Source: a bacterium (GTDB lineage: Bacteria; Joyebacterota; Joyebacteria; Joyebacterales; Joyebacteraceae). From it: a DNA stretch of 64,000 bases. Of this stretch, positions 26,799 to 36,351 are shown piece by piece (position 1 is the first letter of the stretch; every line of letters starts with the position of its first letter). Where the stretch lies: positions 1 to 64,000 of the forward strand of contig JAPEKQ010000006.1 of the NCBI GenBank assembly GCA_029990205.1, in the 5' to 3' direction. Below the pieces are notes generated by a model that saw only the letters and a list, made by a program, of their open reading frames with translations, ran no database searches and had not been told where the DNA came from. A program made the translations under genes and the position numbers.

Positions 26799-26953
26799 AC
26801 CCTCCGCGTCCACGCACAGAACTGATGCACTGCTTGACGCGCAGTCATGCGTCACGAGACTTGGTGTTTCGTGGCGCGTTGCTGCGTGCTACCATCGCGA
26901 GAACGCTCCGGTCGTTCCGGAGCGGCACCGGATAGCCAGCCAAGGGGACACGC

Positions 26954-28372
26954 ATGAAGAAGTGGATAGTCATCGCCGCCGTCTTGGTGGTGCTCATTGC
27001 GGCCTTCATTATCATCCGCGGCAACGGGGGTGGGGCTGCGTTCGCGAAGTACGACTTCGCCGAGGTGACACGTGGTGACCTCGAGAACGTCATTACGGCG
27101 AGCGGAGCGTTGTCGGCGGTGGGAACGGTGGAGGTGGGGACGCAGGTGTCGGGGACGATCGCGCAGGCGTACGCGGACTACAACGAGACGGTCCGCCGCG
27201 GTCAGGTCCTCGCTGTTCTGGATACGACGATGCTTGCCGCCTCCGTGCGTGACGCGCGCGCAAACCAGATGAAGACCGAAGCTCAGTACGAGCAGGCGAT
27301 CCGCGACCACGGTCGCGTCGAAGAGCTGTTCGAGCAGGGGCTGGTGAGCGACGCGGAGATCGAGGAGTCGCGCACGAGCGTCAAGTCGGCCGAAGCCTCG
27401 CTTCTCGCGGCCCAGGCATCGCTCGATCGCCAGATTGCCAACCGTTCGTACGCGGTGATCCGTTCGCCGATCGACGGGACCGTCATCATGCGGAACGTCG
27501 AGCGCGGACAGACCGTCGCGGCGAGCTTCTCGACCCCGACGCTCTTCACGATCGCCGAGGATCTTCGTGTGATGGAGATCCACGCGCTCGTCGATGAGAG
27601 CGATATCGGGCAGATCGAGGAGGGACAGAGCGTCCGCTTCACGGTCGAAGCGTTCATCGACGAGGTGTTCTCCGGGACCGTGCGGCAGATCTGGCTCCAG
27701 CCCGAAACGATCTCCAACGTCGTCAACTACACGGTCGTCGTGGACGCGGAGAACGACAGGGGACTTCTGCTTCCCGGGATGACCGCGACCGTCGACTTCC
27801 TGCTCGACGATCTCAGCGATGTGCTGCTCGTTGCGAACAGCGCCCTGAACATCCAGCCCGACGACGCGATGATCGAGGAGATCAGAGCGGCGATGCGTGA
27901 ACATATGGGCGGCGGGAACGGCGCCCCGGGCGGGAACGGCGCCCCGGGCGGGAACGGCGCTCCGGGCGGGAACGGTGCACCCGGCGGGAATGGCGCTCCG
28001 GGAGGGCAGTCGGGCGGCGAGAGCCGGCAGGCTTCCGGCGGCCAGGGCGCAGTCGGTGGCCAGACCGCGACCGGCGGCAGACCGCAGGGCGCGTCAACCG
28101 GTGGGCCTTCGTCGAGCGGCATGTCCTCCGCGCATTCGAACGGCATGCGCGCGTTCGGGGATGTGAAGCGTCTCTGGTATCTCGGTGAGAATGGACAGCT
28201 CATGGTGGCTCGCGTGAAGGTCGGACCGAGCGACGGTCGTCTCACTCAGGTCTTCGAGAGCAGAGAGGTCGTCGAGGGCATGAGCGTCATCTCGAAGGTC
28301 AACGAGGACCCGAACGCCGATGACTCGCGTCCGGGCGGGATCTTCAGCACGATGGGACGACGACGCAGGTAG
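26954..28372 (+). CDS. MacA-like periplasmic adaptor (membrane fusion protein) with Gly-rich repeats
   Basis: This is a 472-residue protein. One N-terminal membrane anchor (residues 5-22) precedes a barrel-sandwich/lipoyl domain (VSGTIAQAYADYNETVRRGQVLAVLD), a helical hairpin (about 90-150) and an RND/HlyD beta-barrel domain (RSPIDGTVIMRNVERGQTVAASF). These are the parts of MacA-type adaptors linking an inner-membrane ABC exporter to an outer-membrane channel. Unusually, residues of about 320-350 contain five GGNGAP units followed by a Gly/Ser/Gln-rich stretch inserted before the last beta domain. GTG-coupled MacB-like genes follow. The substrate may be a peptide, lipid or macrolide. Confidence 0.88.
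   Translation: MKKWIVIAAVLVVLIAAFIIIRGNGGGAAFAKYDFAEVTRGDLENVITASGALSAVGTVEVGTQVSGTIAQAYADYNETVRRGQVLAVLDTTMLAASVRDARANQMKTEAQYEQAIRDHGRVEELFEQGLVSDAEIEESRTSVKSAEASLLAAQASLDRQIANRSYAVIRSPIDGTVIMRNVERGQTVAASFSTPTLFTIAEDLRVMEIHALVDESDIGQIEEGQSVRFTVEAFIDEVFSGTVRQIWLQPETISNVVNYTVVVDAENDRGLLLPGMTATVDFLLDDLSDVLLVANSALNIQPDDAMIEEIRAAMREHMGGGNGAPGGNGAPGGNGAPGGNGAPGGNGAPGGQSGGESRQASGGQGAVGGQTATGGRPQGASTGGPSSSGMSSAHSNGMRAFGDVKRLWYLGENGQLMVARVKVGPSDGRLTQVFESREVVEGMSVISKVNEDPNADDSRPGGIFSTMGRRRR
27911..28000 (+). repeat. Five 18-base tandem repeats coding GGNGAP
   Basis: Units of 18 bases (GGCGGGAACGGCGCCCCG and near copies) start at 27911, 27929, 27947, 27965 and 27983. The first three are identical apart from one base and later ones drift. 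The repeat adds a flexible linker to the adaptor and could vary in length between strains by slippage. Confidence 0.85.
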
Positions 28373-28390
28373 GGGCGGCGCACGTTAAGG

Positions 28391-28454
28391 GACACAGGCA
28401 GGGCCCGACACAAACAGGGCCCGACACAGGCAGGCGCTACGCAAGCAGGGGATG
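28391..28454. repeat. 16-base tandem repeat upstream of the MacB-like ATPase
   Basis: Units GACACAGGCAGGGCCC at 28391-28406, GACACAAACAGGGCCC at 28407-28422 and GACACAGGCAGGCGCT at 28423-28438, with a weaker fourth copy at 28439-28454. It ends just before the start codon at 28460 and spans the expected ribosome-binding site. Confidence 0.7.
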
Positions 28455-28459
28455 AGCGG

Positions 28460-29161
28460 GTGAGCACGGTCATCGAGACGCGCGGGATCACGAAGGTCTA
28501 CGAGATGGGCGAGTTCGAGGTCCACGCGCTCCGTGGCGTTGACCTCACCGTTGAGAGCGGCGACTTCCTGTCCATCATGGGTCATTCGGGCTCGGGCAAA
28601 TCGACGCTGATGAACGTCCTCGGCTGTCTCGACGCCCCGACGGCCGGTGACTACTACCTCGATGGCACGAACGTTCACGAACTCGCGCCGGATGAGTACG
28701 CCGACATCCGGAACACGCGCATCGGGTTCGTCTTCCAGGGGTTCAATCTGCTGGCCCGGACATCCGCCCTCGACAATGTTGAGCTTCCGCTCTTCTACGA
28801 CCGAACCGGTCGGATAGCCGATCCACGGACCGCGGCGGTCAAGGCGCTCGAGCGCGTGGGACTTGGTGACCGTATCGGTCACGATCCGAACCAGCTCTCG
28901 GGCGGACAGCAGCAGCGCGTCGCCATCGCGCGGGCGCTCGTCAACGAGCCCTCGATCATCCTCGCCGACGAGCCGACCGGCAACCTCGACAGCGTGACGA
29001 CCATCGACATCCTCAAGCTCTTCCAGGAGCTCAACGACCAGGGCATCACCGTGCTCATCGTGACGCACGAGCACGATATCGCCGAGTACACTCGCAGGAC
29101 TATCGAGATGAAGGACGGACGCATCGTCCGCGACGCGGCCGCGAACAACCGCAAGGCCTGA
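28460..29161 (+). CDS. ABC exporter ATPase, MacB/LolD type
   Basis: This is a 233-residue protein. Walker [16 protein letters not shown] (about 38), signature [19 protein letters not shown], Walker [13 protein letters not shown] and the H-loop VTHEHD are all intact. It matches the MacB/LolD/FtsE ATPase subfamily. The GTG at 28460 follows a tandem repeat rather than a strong Shine-Dalgarno, so its translation may depend on upstream structure. The permease starts 10 bases after its stop, and the upstream gene is its adaptor. The trio makes a tripartite exporter or a lipoprotein release system. Confidence 0.93.
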   Translation: MSTVIETRGITKVYEMGEFEVHALRGVDLTVESGDFLSIMGHSGSGKSTLMNVLGCLDAPTAGDYYLDGTNVHELAPDEYADIRNTRIGFVFQGFNLLARTSALDNVELPLFYDRTGRIADPRTAAVKALERVGLGDRIGHDPNQLSGGQQQRVAIARALVNEPSIILADEPTGNLDSVTTIDILKLFQELNDQGITVLIVTHEHDIAEYTRRTIEMKDGRIVRDAAANNRKA

Positions 29162-29171
29162 TGGAGGCTCC

Positions 29172-30386
<1,215 letters not shown>

Positions 30387-30428
30387 CCACTGCACCCATG
30401 ACCAGCGGTGACCGCTGAACGGTGGTTC

Positions 30429-30443
30429 GTCAACGAAGTTGAC
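30429..30443. promoter_or_regulatory. Possible operator palindrome upstream of the small secreted genes
   Basis: GTCAAC and GTTGAC flank a 3-base centre (GAA). A second hairpin (GTATCC, loop TGTGT, GGATAC) lies at 30463-30479. Neither has an assigned binder. The gap 30387-30611 holds no clear gene. Confidence 0.35.
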
Positions 30444-30611
30444 GCAACACTGCCCATGCGCAGTATCCTGTGTGGATACGCACGCGTTTCGTCACATTCC
30501 AATTCCCTTCCACACAGGCGCTTACGGTGAAGCACTTCCGGCGAGCGCCGCCGCTGGCACGCCTGATGCAATTCAAGGCGGTGTCCATGCGGTCTTCTTG
30601 GGAGGGAGACC

Positions 30612-31163
30612 ATGAGAACACTCGCGGTGACAGTTGTCCTCGTTCTGCTCACCCTGGCTCTGGGAGCCGAGGCCGGGAGGCAGCAGTGTATCGAGAGAGA
30701 GGTCGCTCCAGGCGTCATCGCGGCGTTCAAACACAAGGTCGAGATCGTTGAAGAGACCTGGCCTTCGGCCCTTTCGCAGACAAGAGCAGGACGTGAATGC
30801 ATCCGCCTCGAATCCCGGGGCGGATTTCGTTTGCATACCCGGATCAGGGAGAACCCCGACGACTACGTCATGTGCGTGGTCTACGTCGAGGACGGGGGCC
30901 GGCTCGAGCTCTGCGACGACTGCACGTTCGTCTTCACGTACGGCGACCGGGAGGTCTCGAGCAAGGAGATGCTCCTGACGGACAGCGTGCTCGAGAAGCG
31001 CGTGTTCAGCACGCGAGACTCGAAGATCGTGCTGACGGAGGAGAGTGGGCGCTATGCGAAGGTGAGAAGCGGCGGCTATCTGGTCGCCGTTCGTTTTGAG
31101 CAGGGGAGTCTCAGAGCGGGTGACGGCTGGGTCCCCGATTCCTTCGAACTGAGAAGGGGGTGA
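30612..31163 (+). CDS. Secreted protein of unknown function
   Basis: This is a 183-residue protein. The signal peptide is residues of about 3-21 (VTVVLVLLTLALGAEAG). The mature part is beta-rich with Cys residues at about 26, 63, 93, 104 and 107, including the close pair LCDDC. It reads like a beta-sandwich (VAPGVIAAFKHKVEIVEETW, MCVVYVEDGGRLELC, VEKRVFSTRDSKIVLTEES type segments). No family was recognised. GGGAGGGAG precedes the ATG. Its stop overlaps the start of the following small gene (TGATG), so the two are coupled. Confidence 0.7.
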   Translation: MRTLAVTVVLVLLTLALGAEAGRQQCIEREVAPGVIAAFKHKVEIVEETWPSALSQTRAGRECIRLESRGGFRLHTRIRENPDDYVMCVVYVEDGGRLELCDDCTFVFTYGDREVSSKEMLLTDSVLEKRVFSTRDSKIVLTEESGRYAKVRSGGYLVAVRFEQGSLRAGDGWVPDSFELRRG

Positions 31164-31327
31164 TGGAAATGAAGCGCTTGACCACCAGGGTGTACCTCAC
31201 GCTTCTGGTCGTCCTCGCGACGCCGGTGGTGTGCTTCGCGGCCGATCCGGAGGGGGCCGGCGAGACGCTCTTCGAGTGGATCGTTCGGTTCTTCGCGTGG
31301 GCGGCCGGCGGCTGGCACAGCCTGTAG
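31163..31327 (+). CDS. 54-residue secreted or membrane-anchored peptide, coupled to the upstream gene
   Basis: This short gene begins at the ATG within TGATG, sharing one base with the previous stop, behind AAGGGGG. The peptide has a positive N-terminus (MEMKRLTTR), a hydrophobic signal-like core (VYLTLLVVLATPVVCFAA) and a small acidic tail, DPEGAGETLFEWIVRFFAWA, ending GGWHSL. The tail is aromatic and partly amphipathic. Cleavage near FAA would release a 27-residue peptide. A terminator follows about 100 bases later. No family recognised; function unknown. Confidence 0.6.
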   Translation: MEMKRLTTRVYLTLLVVLATPVVCFAADPEGAGETLFEWIVRFFAWAAGGWHSL

Positions 31328-31424
31328 GCGCTGTCGAGCGACAGGAACCCCAAACGCGTACTGATTCAGGAGTGTGACATGTTCTACTTGCCAGCGGCTC
31401 CTCCTGAGATGAGGGGCCAGCAGT

Positions 31425-31450
31425 AAGGCCGCCCGATGACGGGCGGCCTT
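31425..31450 (+). terminator. Rho-independent terminator
   Basis: Perfect 11-base arms (AAGGCCGCCCG and complement) with loop ATGA, followed by CTGCTTTT. It ends the two small secreted genes. Confidence 0.82.
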
Positions 31451-31516
31451 CTGCTTTTCCGGGACTGTCATGCCGCCGGTCCGCGTCGCGGTCGACAGCC
31501 TGCGCTTCCGCATCGA

Positions 31517-32167
31517 CTACGGCGTCACGTCGTAGCCGCCGAACGGGTCCGGAGCGTCCGTGGTCATCGTCGCCACGATGTGGAACGCGATGCATGCCGT
31601 CCAGTCGAACTCCATCACGTCGGAAGGGCTCGGGCTCGGAGTGACGTCGCCGGTCTCACTGACGACCGCGAACTCGAGCACCGGCATCTCACCTGCGAGA
31701 TAGTCGTCGAGCGCGTCGTTGAGAAGGTCAACGCCATCCTGTACGAGCGTGGCGGGCGTGCGCGTGCCGAGCGCGTCAGCGACCGACTGGCTCGTGTACT
31801 CGACGATGGTCACCGTCGGGCCGGCGACGTCGGTTCTCGTCACCGTGATCTCGCCGGAGATGACCCAGTCGTCGTGCGTGGCCGGAACTGTGAAGTCGGT
31901 CACCTCGTACGAGGCGCTCACGACATGAGCCTGCGTGATGTCGCTCTTGTCGATATCGTTGTCTTCGAGGATACCGTCGATCTCGTCGGCGTAGTCGACG
32001 ATCTCCGGCGTCGTGAAGTTGTCCGAGTCCTCCACCTGCTCGAAGTCCACGCATGTGCTGTGGAGGAAGACCACGTCGAGCACCTTCTCATAGAGAAGGC
32101 AGTCGCTGCCGCTCAAGGCGAAGGCCAGGAGCACGAGCAGCACAGGGATCAGAAATCTCGTCTTCAT
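31517..32167 (-). CDS. Exported protein of unknown function (Asp-rich)
   Basis: This is a 216-residue protein. A signal-like segment (residues 5-20) is followed by SGSDC, close to but not matching a lipobox. The mature part is acidic, with an unbroken series of short strands (SASYEVTDFTVPATHDDWVI, GEITVTRTDVAGPTVTIVEY) and Cys at about 23, 39 and 191. No conserved enzyme motif was recognised. The start is 19 bases after the stop of the DUF6588-like gene on the same strand, so they may be cotranscribed. Confidence 0.6.
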   Translation of the reverse strand: MKTRFLIPVLLVLLAFALSGSDCLLYEKVLDVVFLHSTCVDFEQVEDSDNFTTPEIVDYADEIDGILEDNDIDKSDITQAHVVSASYEVTDFTVPATHDDWVISGEITVTRTDVAGPTVTIVEYTSQSVADALGTRTPATLVQDGVDLLNDALDDYLAGEMPVLEFAVVSETGDVTPSPSPSDVMEFDWTACIAFHIVATMTTDAPDPFGGYDVTP

Positions 32168-32186
32168 GCCTGTCTCTCCTTACCTT

Positions 32187-33077
32187 CTACATCCCGATGT
32201 AGAGTCCGAATCCGAAGCTGCTGGTGGAAGCGAGATTGTACTCGAAGTTCGCCATGACCGGCTTGATGCCCATCGCGACACCGAGCGTCAGGTGCACGCT
32301 CGACTCGGAGTCGAGGGTCATCTCGATGTCCTCCTCATCGGACGTGTAGCTGACGTCCATCGAGAACATGTCGTAGGAGACGCCGCCGTACGGCTCGATC
32401 CACCCGTAGTTCTTGCTGCACTGGACGCCGATGGTGAAGGCGTTCGCGTCGATGAAGTCGTCGCCGAGCGTGAACTTCTGGTACATCAGGCCCGCCGCGA
32501 TGTCGACCGGGAAATCCTCCTCCATGTACTGCGAGATGCTGTGTCTGACGCCGAAGCCGTACAGGCTGAGGTTGCCGATCTCGACGTCCCCCATGTCGAT
32601 GGCGAAGTAGCGGATGACCGCCTCGGTCCCCATGTAGTTGCCGAGCCTGATCTGCGGCACCGTCATGCCGAACGAGTTGAGGTCGAACCCGCCGGGGAAG
32701 GTGAACTGCGAGTTCGCGTCGCCGTCCACGGTGATAGAACCGCCGTCACCAACGACCGTCGGAGCCTCGACGGTCTGCTCGGGCGTGAAGCCGTCCTGTG
32801 TGGTCGCATCGAATGTGGCGACATCGTCCGAGAAGATGACGCCCATCACCGGGAACTCGATACCCCAGTGGAACCCATCCACGGCGATGTGCGCCGAGTG
32901 GTACCAGTTGCTGTTGAGATCCGCGCCGAAGGCGTTGGCCAGAGGCTGCAGATACCCCTCGGCGTTGGCCCCCGTGTACGCGGAGAGCTGGTCGGCGATC
33001 TGAGCCCCCGCCGGCACGGCGACGAGCACCACCGTGGCGGCAAGCAGCACCACCATCAGTCCGGTCTGATAGCGCAT
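32187..33077 (-). CDS. DUF6588-like outer-membrane protein
   Basis: This is a 296-residue protein with a signal peptide (1-25, ending AGA). From about 30 it shows the alternation of aromatic-rich strands and acidic turns found in bacterial outer-membrane barrels (YHSAHIAVDGFHWGIEFPVMG, FPVDIAAGLMYQKFTLGDD, GVQCSKNYGWIEPYGGVSYD), ending with FGFGLYIGM. The DUF6588 family has this organisation. Its function is unknown. A hairpin lies in its leader at 33139-33171. Confidence 0.68.
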   Translation of the reverse strand: MRYQTGLMVVLLAATVVLVAVPAGAQIADQLSAYTGANAEGYLQPLANAFGADLNSNWYHSAHIAVDGFHWGIEFPVMGVIFSDDVATFDATTQDGFTPEQTVEAPTVVGDGGSITVDGDANSQFTFPGGFDLNSFGMTVPQIRLGNYMGTEAVIRYFAIDMGDVEIGNLSLYGFGVRHSISQYMEEDFPVDIAAGLMYQKFTLGDDFIDANAFTIGVQCSKNYGWIEPYGGVSYDMFSMDVSYTSDEEDIEMTLDSESSVHLTLGVAMGIKPVMANFEYNLASTSSFGFGLYIGM

Positions 33078-33138
33078 TGCGCCCTCCCTTCACACATCCA
33101 GCTTCTGTCTGCTGCTCTCCAACGGCGCCCGGAGTCCG

Positions 33139-33171
33139 CCTCGTCGTTCCCTCTGCCGTGGAACGACGAGG
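33139..33171. promoter_or_regulatory. Inverted repeat in the leader of the DUF6588-like gene
   Basis: Arms of 12 bases (CCTCGTCGTTCC and complement) with a 9-base loop, 62 bases before the minus-strand start codon. Role unknown; it could be a leader stem or an attenuator. Confidence 0.4.
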
Positions 33172-33212
33172 CTCCCGGGCGGTGTTGTCTCGATTCCTGA
33201 GTACCATACACT

Positions 33213-33245
33213 GAGGCGGTCGGGCTCGTCAAGCCCGACCGCCTC
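33213..33245. terminator. Strong hairpin downstream of the Cys-rich gene
   Basis: Arms of 14 bases (GAGGCGGTCGGGCT and complement) with loop CGTCA. On the plus strand seven T follow after 9 bases (33255-33261). Minus-strand transcripts from the Cys-rich gene, ending at 33316, would also cross it. Confidence 0.6.
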
Positions 33246-33315
33246 CAAAGCAGATTTTTTTCTTCATCGCCCGCCATCGTATGAGCGATGACTCGCGAAC
33301 GTCTCCGCGCGGGCG

Positions 33316-33861
33316 CTAGCTGGCGTCAGCCGAGCTCCCGGCGCTTCCGCAGCGGCCGCCGCCGCAGGTCTTCCCGGAGCCGCATGCTGGCGCGGCGTCG
33401 GCCTCGGCGGTCGTCGTGCACTTCTCTTCGCACGCCGCCTTCATCTCATCGGTGCAGTTGGCCGGGTCGCCGTCGCACTCCGCGTCACAAGTACAATCGC
33501 CATCACACACGCACTCGCCCTCGCACGTGCAGTCACCGTCGCACACGCACTCGCCCTCGCAGGTGCAGTCGTCCCCGCCCACGCACTCACCGGCTTCCGC
33601 GCAGGCCTCGGAGTTCGAGCAGCCACCGCAGCCGGCGTCGGCCGTCTTGATCTCCGACTCGTGCTCCTTCGCTTCGGCGGTCGTGGACGACGGACATCCA
33701 CCGCATCCGGCGTCCGTGGCGGACGCGCACGCGGTCACAGCGGCACCGCCGCACGACTCGGCCACGGCGGCCTCGTCGCTCTGCGAGGTGCTCCAGAGCG
33801 CGTACCCACCGATGGCGGCGCCGATGATGATCAGGATCGTCAGTACGATTGTTCTTGCCAT
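33316..33861 (-). CDS. Membrane-anchored Cys-rich repeat protein (possible metal-binding)
   Basis: This is a 181-residue protein. A single N-terminal membrane helix (residues 4-24) should place the rest outside the inner membrane or as a signal anchor. The mature part has 25 Cys residues. It begins with two GCGGC pairs (Cys53/56 and Cys78/81), then has a 12-residue repeat CTCEGECVCDGD at 99-110 and 111-122 with a shortened third copy, then more Cys ending GGGRCGSAG. The repeat is acidic and has Cys spaced by one or three residues, like metallothionein or small Fe-S proteins. It lies downstream of hcp but has its own promoter, suggesting a metal or redox role; this is inference. Start 33861 is behind AGGAGG. 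Confidence 0.72.
   Translation of the reverse strand: MARTIVLTILIIIGAAIGGYALWSTSQSDEAAVAESCGGAAVTACASATDAGCGGCPSSTTAEAKEHESEIKTADAGCGGCSNSEACAEAGECVGGDDCTCEGECVCDGDCTCEGECVCDGDCTCDAECDGDPANCTDEMKAACEEKCTTTAEADAAPACGSGKTCGGGRCGSAGSSADAS
33466..33567 (-). repeat. 36-base coding repeat in the Cys-rich gene
   Basis: Two full units (33567-33532 and 33531-33496) code the same 12 residues, with a partial third to 33466. Third-base changes show that the repeat is not newly made. Confidence 0.75.
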
Positions 33862-33941
33862 TGCATCCTCCTGTGGCGTTGGGTGACGGTCCGAAACCGG
33901 TCCGCCACCCGCAGACATGTTCTTCTCGTGTCCAATGCGCC

Positions 33942-33970
33942 ATTCTAACTGAGCTATGAGCATTCGTCAA
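33942..33970 (-). promoter_or_regulatory. Sigma70-like promoter of the Cys-rich gene
   Basis: On the minus strand TTGACG (33970-33965), a 17-base spacer and TAGAAT (33947-33942). It lies just after the hcp stop at 33996, so the Cys-rich gene can be expressed alone. Confidence 0.65.
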
Positions 33971-33995
33971 GAATGCGTTCGGTTCGCGACTGCAG

Positions 33996-35627
33996 CTAGC
34001 CCAGGATCTCCGCCAGGTCCTGCTCAGGCGTCGTGATCGGCGCGATCTCGAAGTTCTCCACGAGGATGTTGAGCACGTTGGGGGAGATGAAGGCCGGGAG
34101 CGACGGCCCCAGCTTGATCCCCTTGATGCCGAGGTGGAGAAGCGTCAGCAGGATCGCCACCGCCTTCTGCTCGTACCACGACAGCACCATCGAGAGCGGC
34201 AGGTCGTTCACGCCACACTCGAAGGCCTCCGCAAGCGCCACGGCGATCTTCACCGCGGAGTATGCGTCGTTGCACTGGCCGATGTCGAGCAGTCTCGGGA
34301 TGCCGCCGATGTCACCGAGGTCCATCTTGTTGAAGCGGTACTTGCCGCACGCGAGCGTGAGGACGACGCAGTCATCCGGCACCTGCTCGACGAACTCGGT
34401 GTAGTAGTTGCGGCCGCTCTTCGCGCCGTCGCAACCGCCGACGAGGAAGAAGTGCTTGATCTGTCCCGCCTTGACCGCATCGACGACCGCGCCGGCGACA
34501 CCCAGCACCGCGTTGTGCCCGAAGCCGACCGTGATCGTCTGCTCGGGTGCGTCTTCCGTGAACCCCGGAGCTTCGAGAGCCGCCTCGATGACGGGAGAGA
34601 AGTCGCCGCTGACGTGTGTCACGCCGGGCCACGCCACGAGACCCGTCGTGAAGATGCGGGCCTTGTACGTCTCGCGCGGCTTCTGGATGCAGTTGGTCGT
34701 CATGAGAATGGCGCCCGGGAACTCGTCAAACTCCTTCGCCTGGTCCTGCCACGCGCCGCCGTAGTTGCCGACGAGGTGCGCGTGCTTCTTGAGCTCGGGG
34801 TAGCCGTGCGTCGGGAGCATCTCACCGTGCGTGTAGACGTTGATGCCCTTGCCGGCCGTCTGCTCGAGGAGCATCGCGAGGTCCTTGAGATCGTGGCCCG
34901 AGACGAGGATCGCCTTGCCCTTGACGGGCGTGACGCGAACCTGTGTCGGCTCCGGGTGCCCGTAGGCGCCCGTGTTGGCCGTGTCGAGAAGCTCCATCAC
35001 GCGGAGGTTCAGTTCGCCGGTCTTCAGCGCCCAGCCGGTGAGCTCCTCGGCGCCGGCGCCGTCGTTGGTGAGCACGTCGAGCGCCTCGTGGAAGGTCGCG
35101 TAGATGCCGGCGTCGTCGTGGCCGAGGATGTGCGCGTGGTCGGCGTACGCCGCGGCGCCCTTGAGCCCGTAGATGATGATCTCCTGAAGACTGACGATGT
35201 CCTCGCCGAGTCTCGCCGTGCGCTTGTCGATCGTGAGCTCGTCGGCCTGGGTCAGAAGCCCGGCGAGGTCGGCGGCGGGCTGCCAGTCGGCCGGGCCGGT
35301 GAGCGTCTCGGCGTCGGAGCCGGCCGCGTCGGTGTAGAGCTTGCGGGCGCGGTCGCGCATGGCGACGGCGTCGCGGATGTCCTTCGTCAGGCGCTCCGGA
35401 TCGAAGCTGACGTTCGTCACGGTCGTGAACAGAGCCTTGACGACGAAGACATCGACCTCAGCGTCCACGGCCCCATGCTGACGCGCGCGGTGCGCCCACA
35501 TGGAGATACCCTTGGTGACGTGGACGAGCACATCCTGAAGCGCCGCTGTCGCCGCGTCCTTGCCGCAGACGCCCACGGCCGTGCAGCCCGTGCCCTTCGC
35601 GGTCTGTTCGCACTGGTAGCAATACAT
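33996..35627 (-). CDS. hcp: Hybrid-cluster protein (hydroxylamine/NO reductase)
   Basis: This is a 543-residue protein. The N-terminus [21 protein letters not shown] gives Cys3, Cys6, Cys15 and Cys21, spaced as in class I Hcp, whose proximal cluster is 4Fe-4S. Later signature parts include [49 protein letters not shown] and [16 protein letters not shown], which supply the hybrid-cluster ligands. The family reduces NO to N2O, or hydroxylamine to ammonia, and also nitrosylates proteins in E. coli. No hcr reductase is next to it. The Rrf2 gene lies 115 bases upstream on the same strand. Confidence 0.95.
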   Translation of the reverse strand: MYCYQCEQTAKGTGCTAVGVCGKDAATAALQDVLVHVTKGISMWAHRARQHGAVDAEVDVFVVKALFTTVTNVSFDPERLTKDIRDAVAMRDRARKLYTDAAGSDAETLTGPADWQPAADLAGLLTQADELTIDKRTARLGEDIVSLQEIIIYGLKGAAAYADHAHILGHDDAGIYATFHEALDVLTNDGAGAEELTGWALKTGELNLRVMELLDTANTGAYGHPEPTQVRVTPVKGKAILVSGHDLKDLAMLLEQTAGKGINVYTHGEMLPTHGYPELKKHAHLVGNYGGAWQDQAKEFDEFPGAILMTTNCIQKPRETYKARIFTTGLVAWPGVTHVSGDFSPVIEAALEAPGFTEDAPEQTITVGFGHNAVLGVAGAVVDAVKAGQIKHFFLVGGCDGAKSGRNYYTEFVEQVPDDCVVLTLACGKYRFNKMDLGDIGGIPRLLDIGQCNDAYSAVKIAVALAEAFECGVNDLPLSMVLSWYEQKAVAILLTLLHLGIKGIKLGPSLPAFISPNVLNILVENFEIAPITTPEQDLAEILG

Positions 35628-35741
35628 CGATGTCTCCTTTCGGTGGCGCGGATGCGCCCCATCGTGTCTGGAACCCGCCAGGACCGATCTGTGCCCGGCG
35701 CCTTCCGGATTCTCTTCTCACTCCTCTACAGGAACAGGTCA

Positions 35742-36158
35742 CTACCCTATTGAGACTGGAACGCTGAACTCGTGAAGCGTCGTCTTCGCGAGCTTGTCGG
35801 TCACCTCGCGGCTGACCTTCTCGAACAGCCCGCCGAGCGGGCAGCTCTTCTTCCCGCAGACCGGCGCTCCGAGCAGGCACCTCTTGACGTCGATGACGCC
35901 CTCGACCGACTCGTAGACCTCGAGGAGCGTGATCTCCTTCGGGGGCCTCGCCAGTTCGAAGCCGCCGTGCGGTCCGCGCTTCGACGTCACGAGCCCCACC
36001 TTGACCATGCGCTGCATGACCTTCGAGAGCGTCGCCTCCGAGGCGCCGAGCGCGTCCGCCATCGCGTGTGTCGAGACCGGGCCCTCGTGAGCCGCCAGGA
36101 TCCCGGCAGCATGGAGCGCGAGGGTTGCCGCCTCTGATGTACAGATGATGCCGCTCAC
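35742..36158 (-). CDS. Rrf2-family Fe-S transcriptional regulator
   Basis: This is a 138-residue protein. The N-terminal winged helix (SEAATLALHAAGILAAHEG, ADALGASEATLSKVMQRM, SKRGPHGGFELARPPKEITL) matches Rrf2/NsrR/IscR. Three Cys in RCLLGAPVCGKKSCPLGG, spaced C-x6-C-x4-C, are the usual ligands of an Fe-S cluster that senses NO or redox state. The GTG at 36158 with GGAGGA upstream was preferred to a longer frame. The gene is followed by hcp on the same strand, so control of hcp by NO through this protein is likely. Paired CAAGTA repeats overlap its upstream region. Confidence 0.9.
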   Translation of the reverse strand: MSGIICTSEAATLALHAAGILAAHEGPVSTHAMADALGASEATLSKVMQRMVKVGLVTSKRGPHGGFELARPPKEITLLEVYESVEGVIDVKRCLLGAPVCGKKSCPLGGLFEKVSREVTDKLAKTTLHEFSVPVSIG

Positions 36159-36210
36159 GTGTCCTCCTCCGATCGGTGCGAACGCGACCAGGCGGGCGCT
36201 AAATATGGTA

Positions 36211-36232
36211 TTCAAGTACGCGAATGCAAGTA
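36211..36232. promoter_or_regulatory. Direct-repeat element in the Rrf2 promoter region
   Basis: TTCAAGTA (36211-36218) and TGCAAGTA (36225-36232) repeat at 14-base spacing in the upstream region of the regulator. Minus-strand -35 and -10 candidates (TTGCAT and CATATT or ATATTT) overlap it. A possible Rrf2 site. Confidence 0.5.
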
Positions 36233-36287
36233 TAAGAGAGAGGGGCATGAGTGTCAAGTGGAATCGGGGGAGTGGAGGGAGATGCGA

Positions 36288-36319
36288 AGAGCCCCGCGGC
36301 GATGCGGCCGCAGGGCTCT
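36288..36319 (-). terminator. Terminator of the toast-rack lipoprotein gene
   Basis: Arms of 13 bases (AGAGCCCTGCGGC with GCCGCGGGGCTCT on the minus strand, one wobble) and a 6-base loop. It lies about 32 bases after the stop at 36352. Confidence 0.7.
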
Positions 36320-36351
36320 CAGAGACTCACTGGTCCGGGGCGTCCGACGGG

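Noticed and set aside
27911-28000. CRISPR-like repeat array
   Set aside because: Units are contiguous 18-base coding repeats without spacers.
33915-33958. tRNA-like block (ATAGCTCAGTTAGAA on the minus strand)
   Set aside because: It resembles the 5-prime half of a tRNA, but the D stem does not pair properly and no T arm or acceptor partner follows. The match overlaps a plausible promoter and is probably chance.
34134-35753. 539-codon open frame opposite hcp
   Set aside because: It is a high-GC shadow: hcp on the other strand has all family motifs, and the opposite frame has no recognisable domain or ribosome site.
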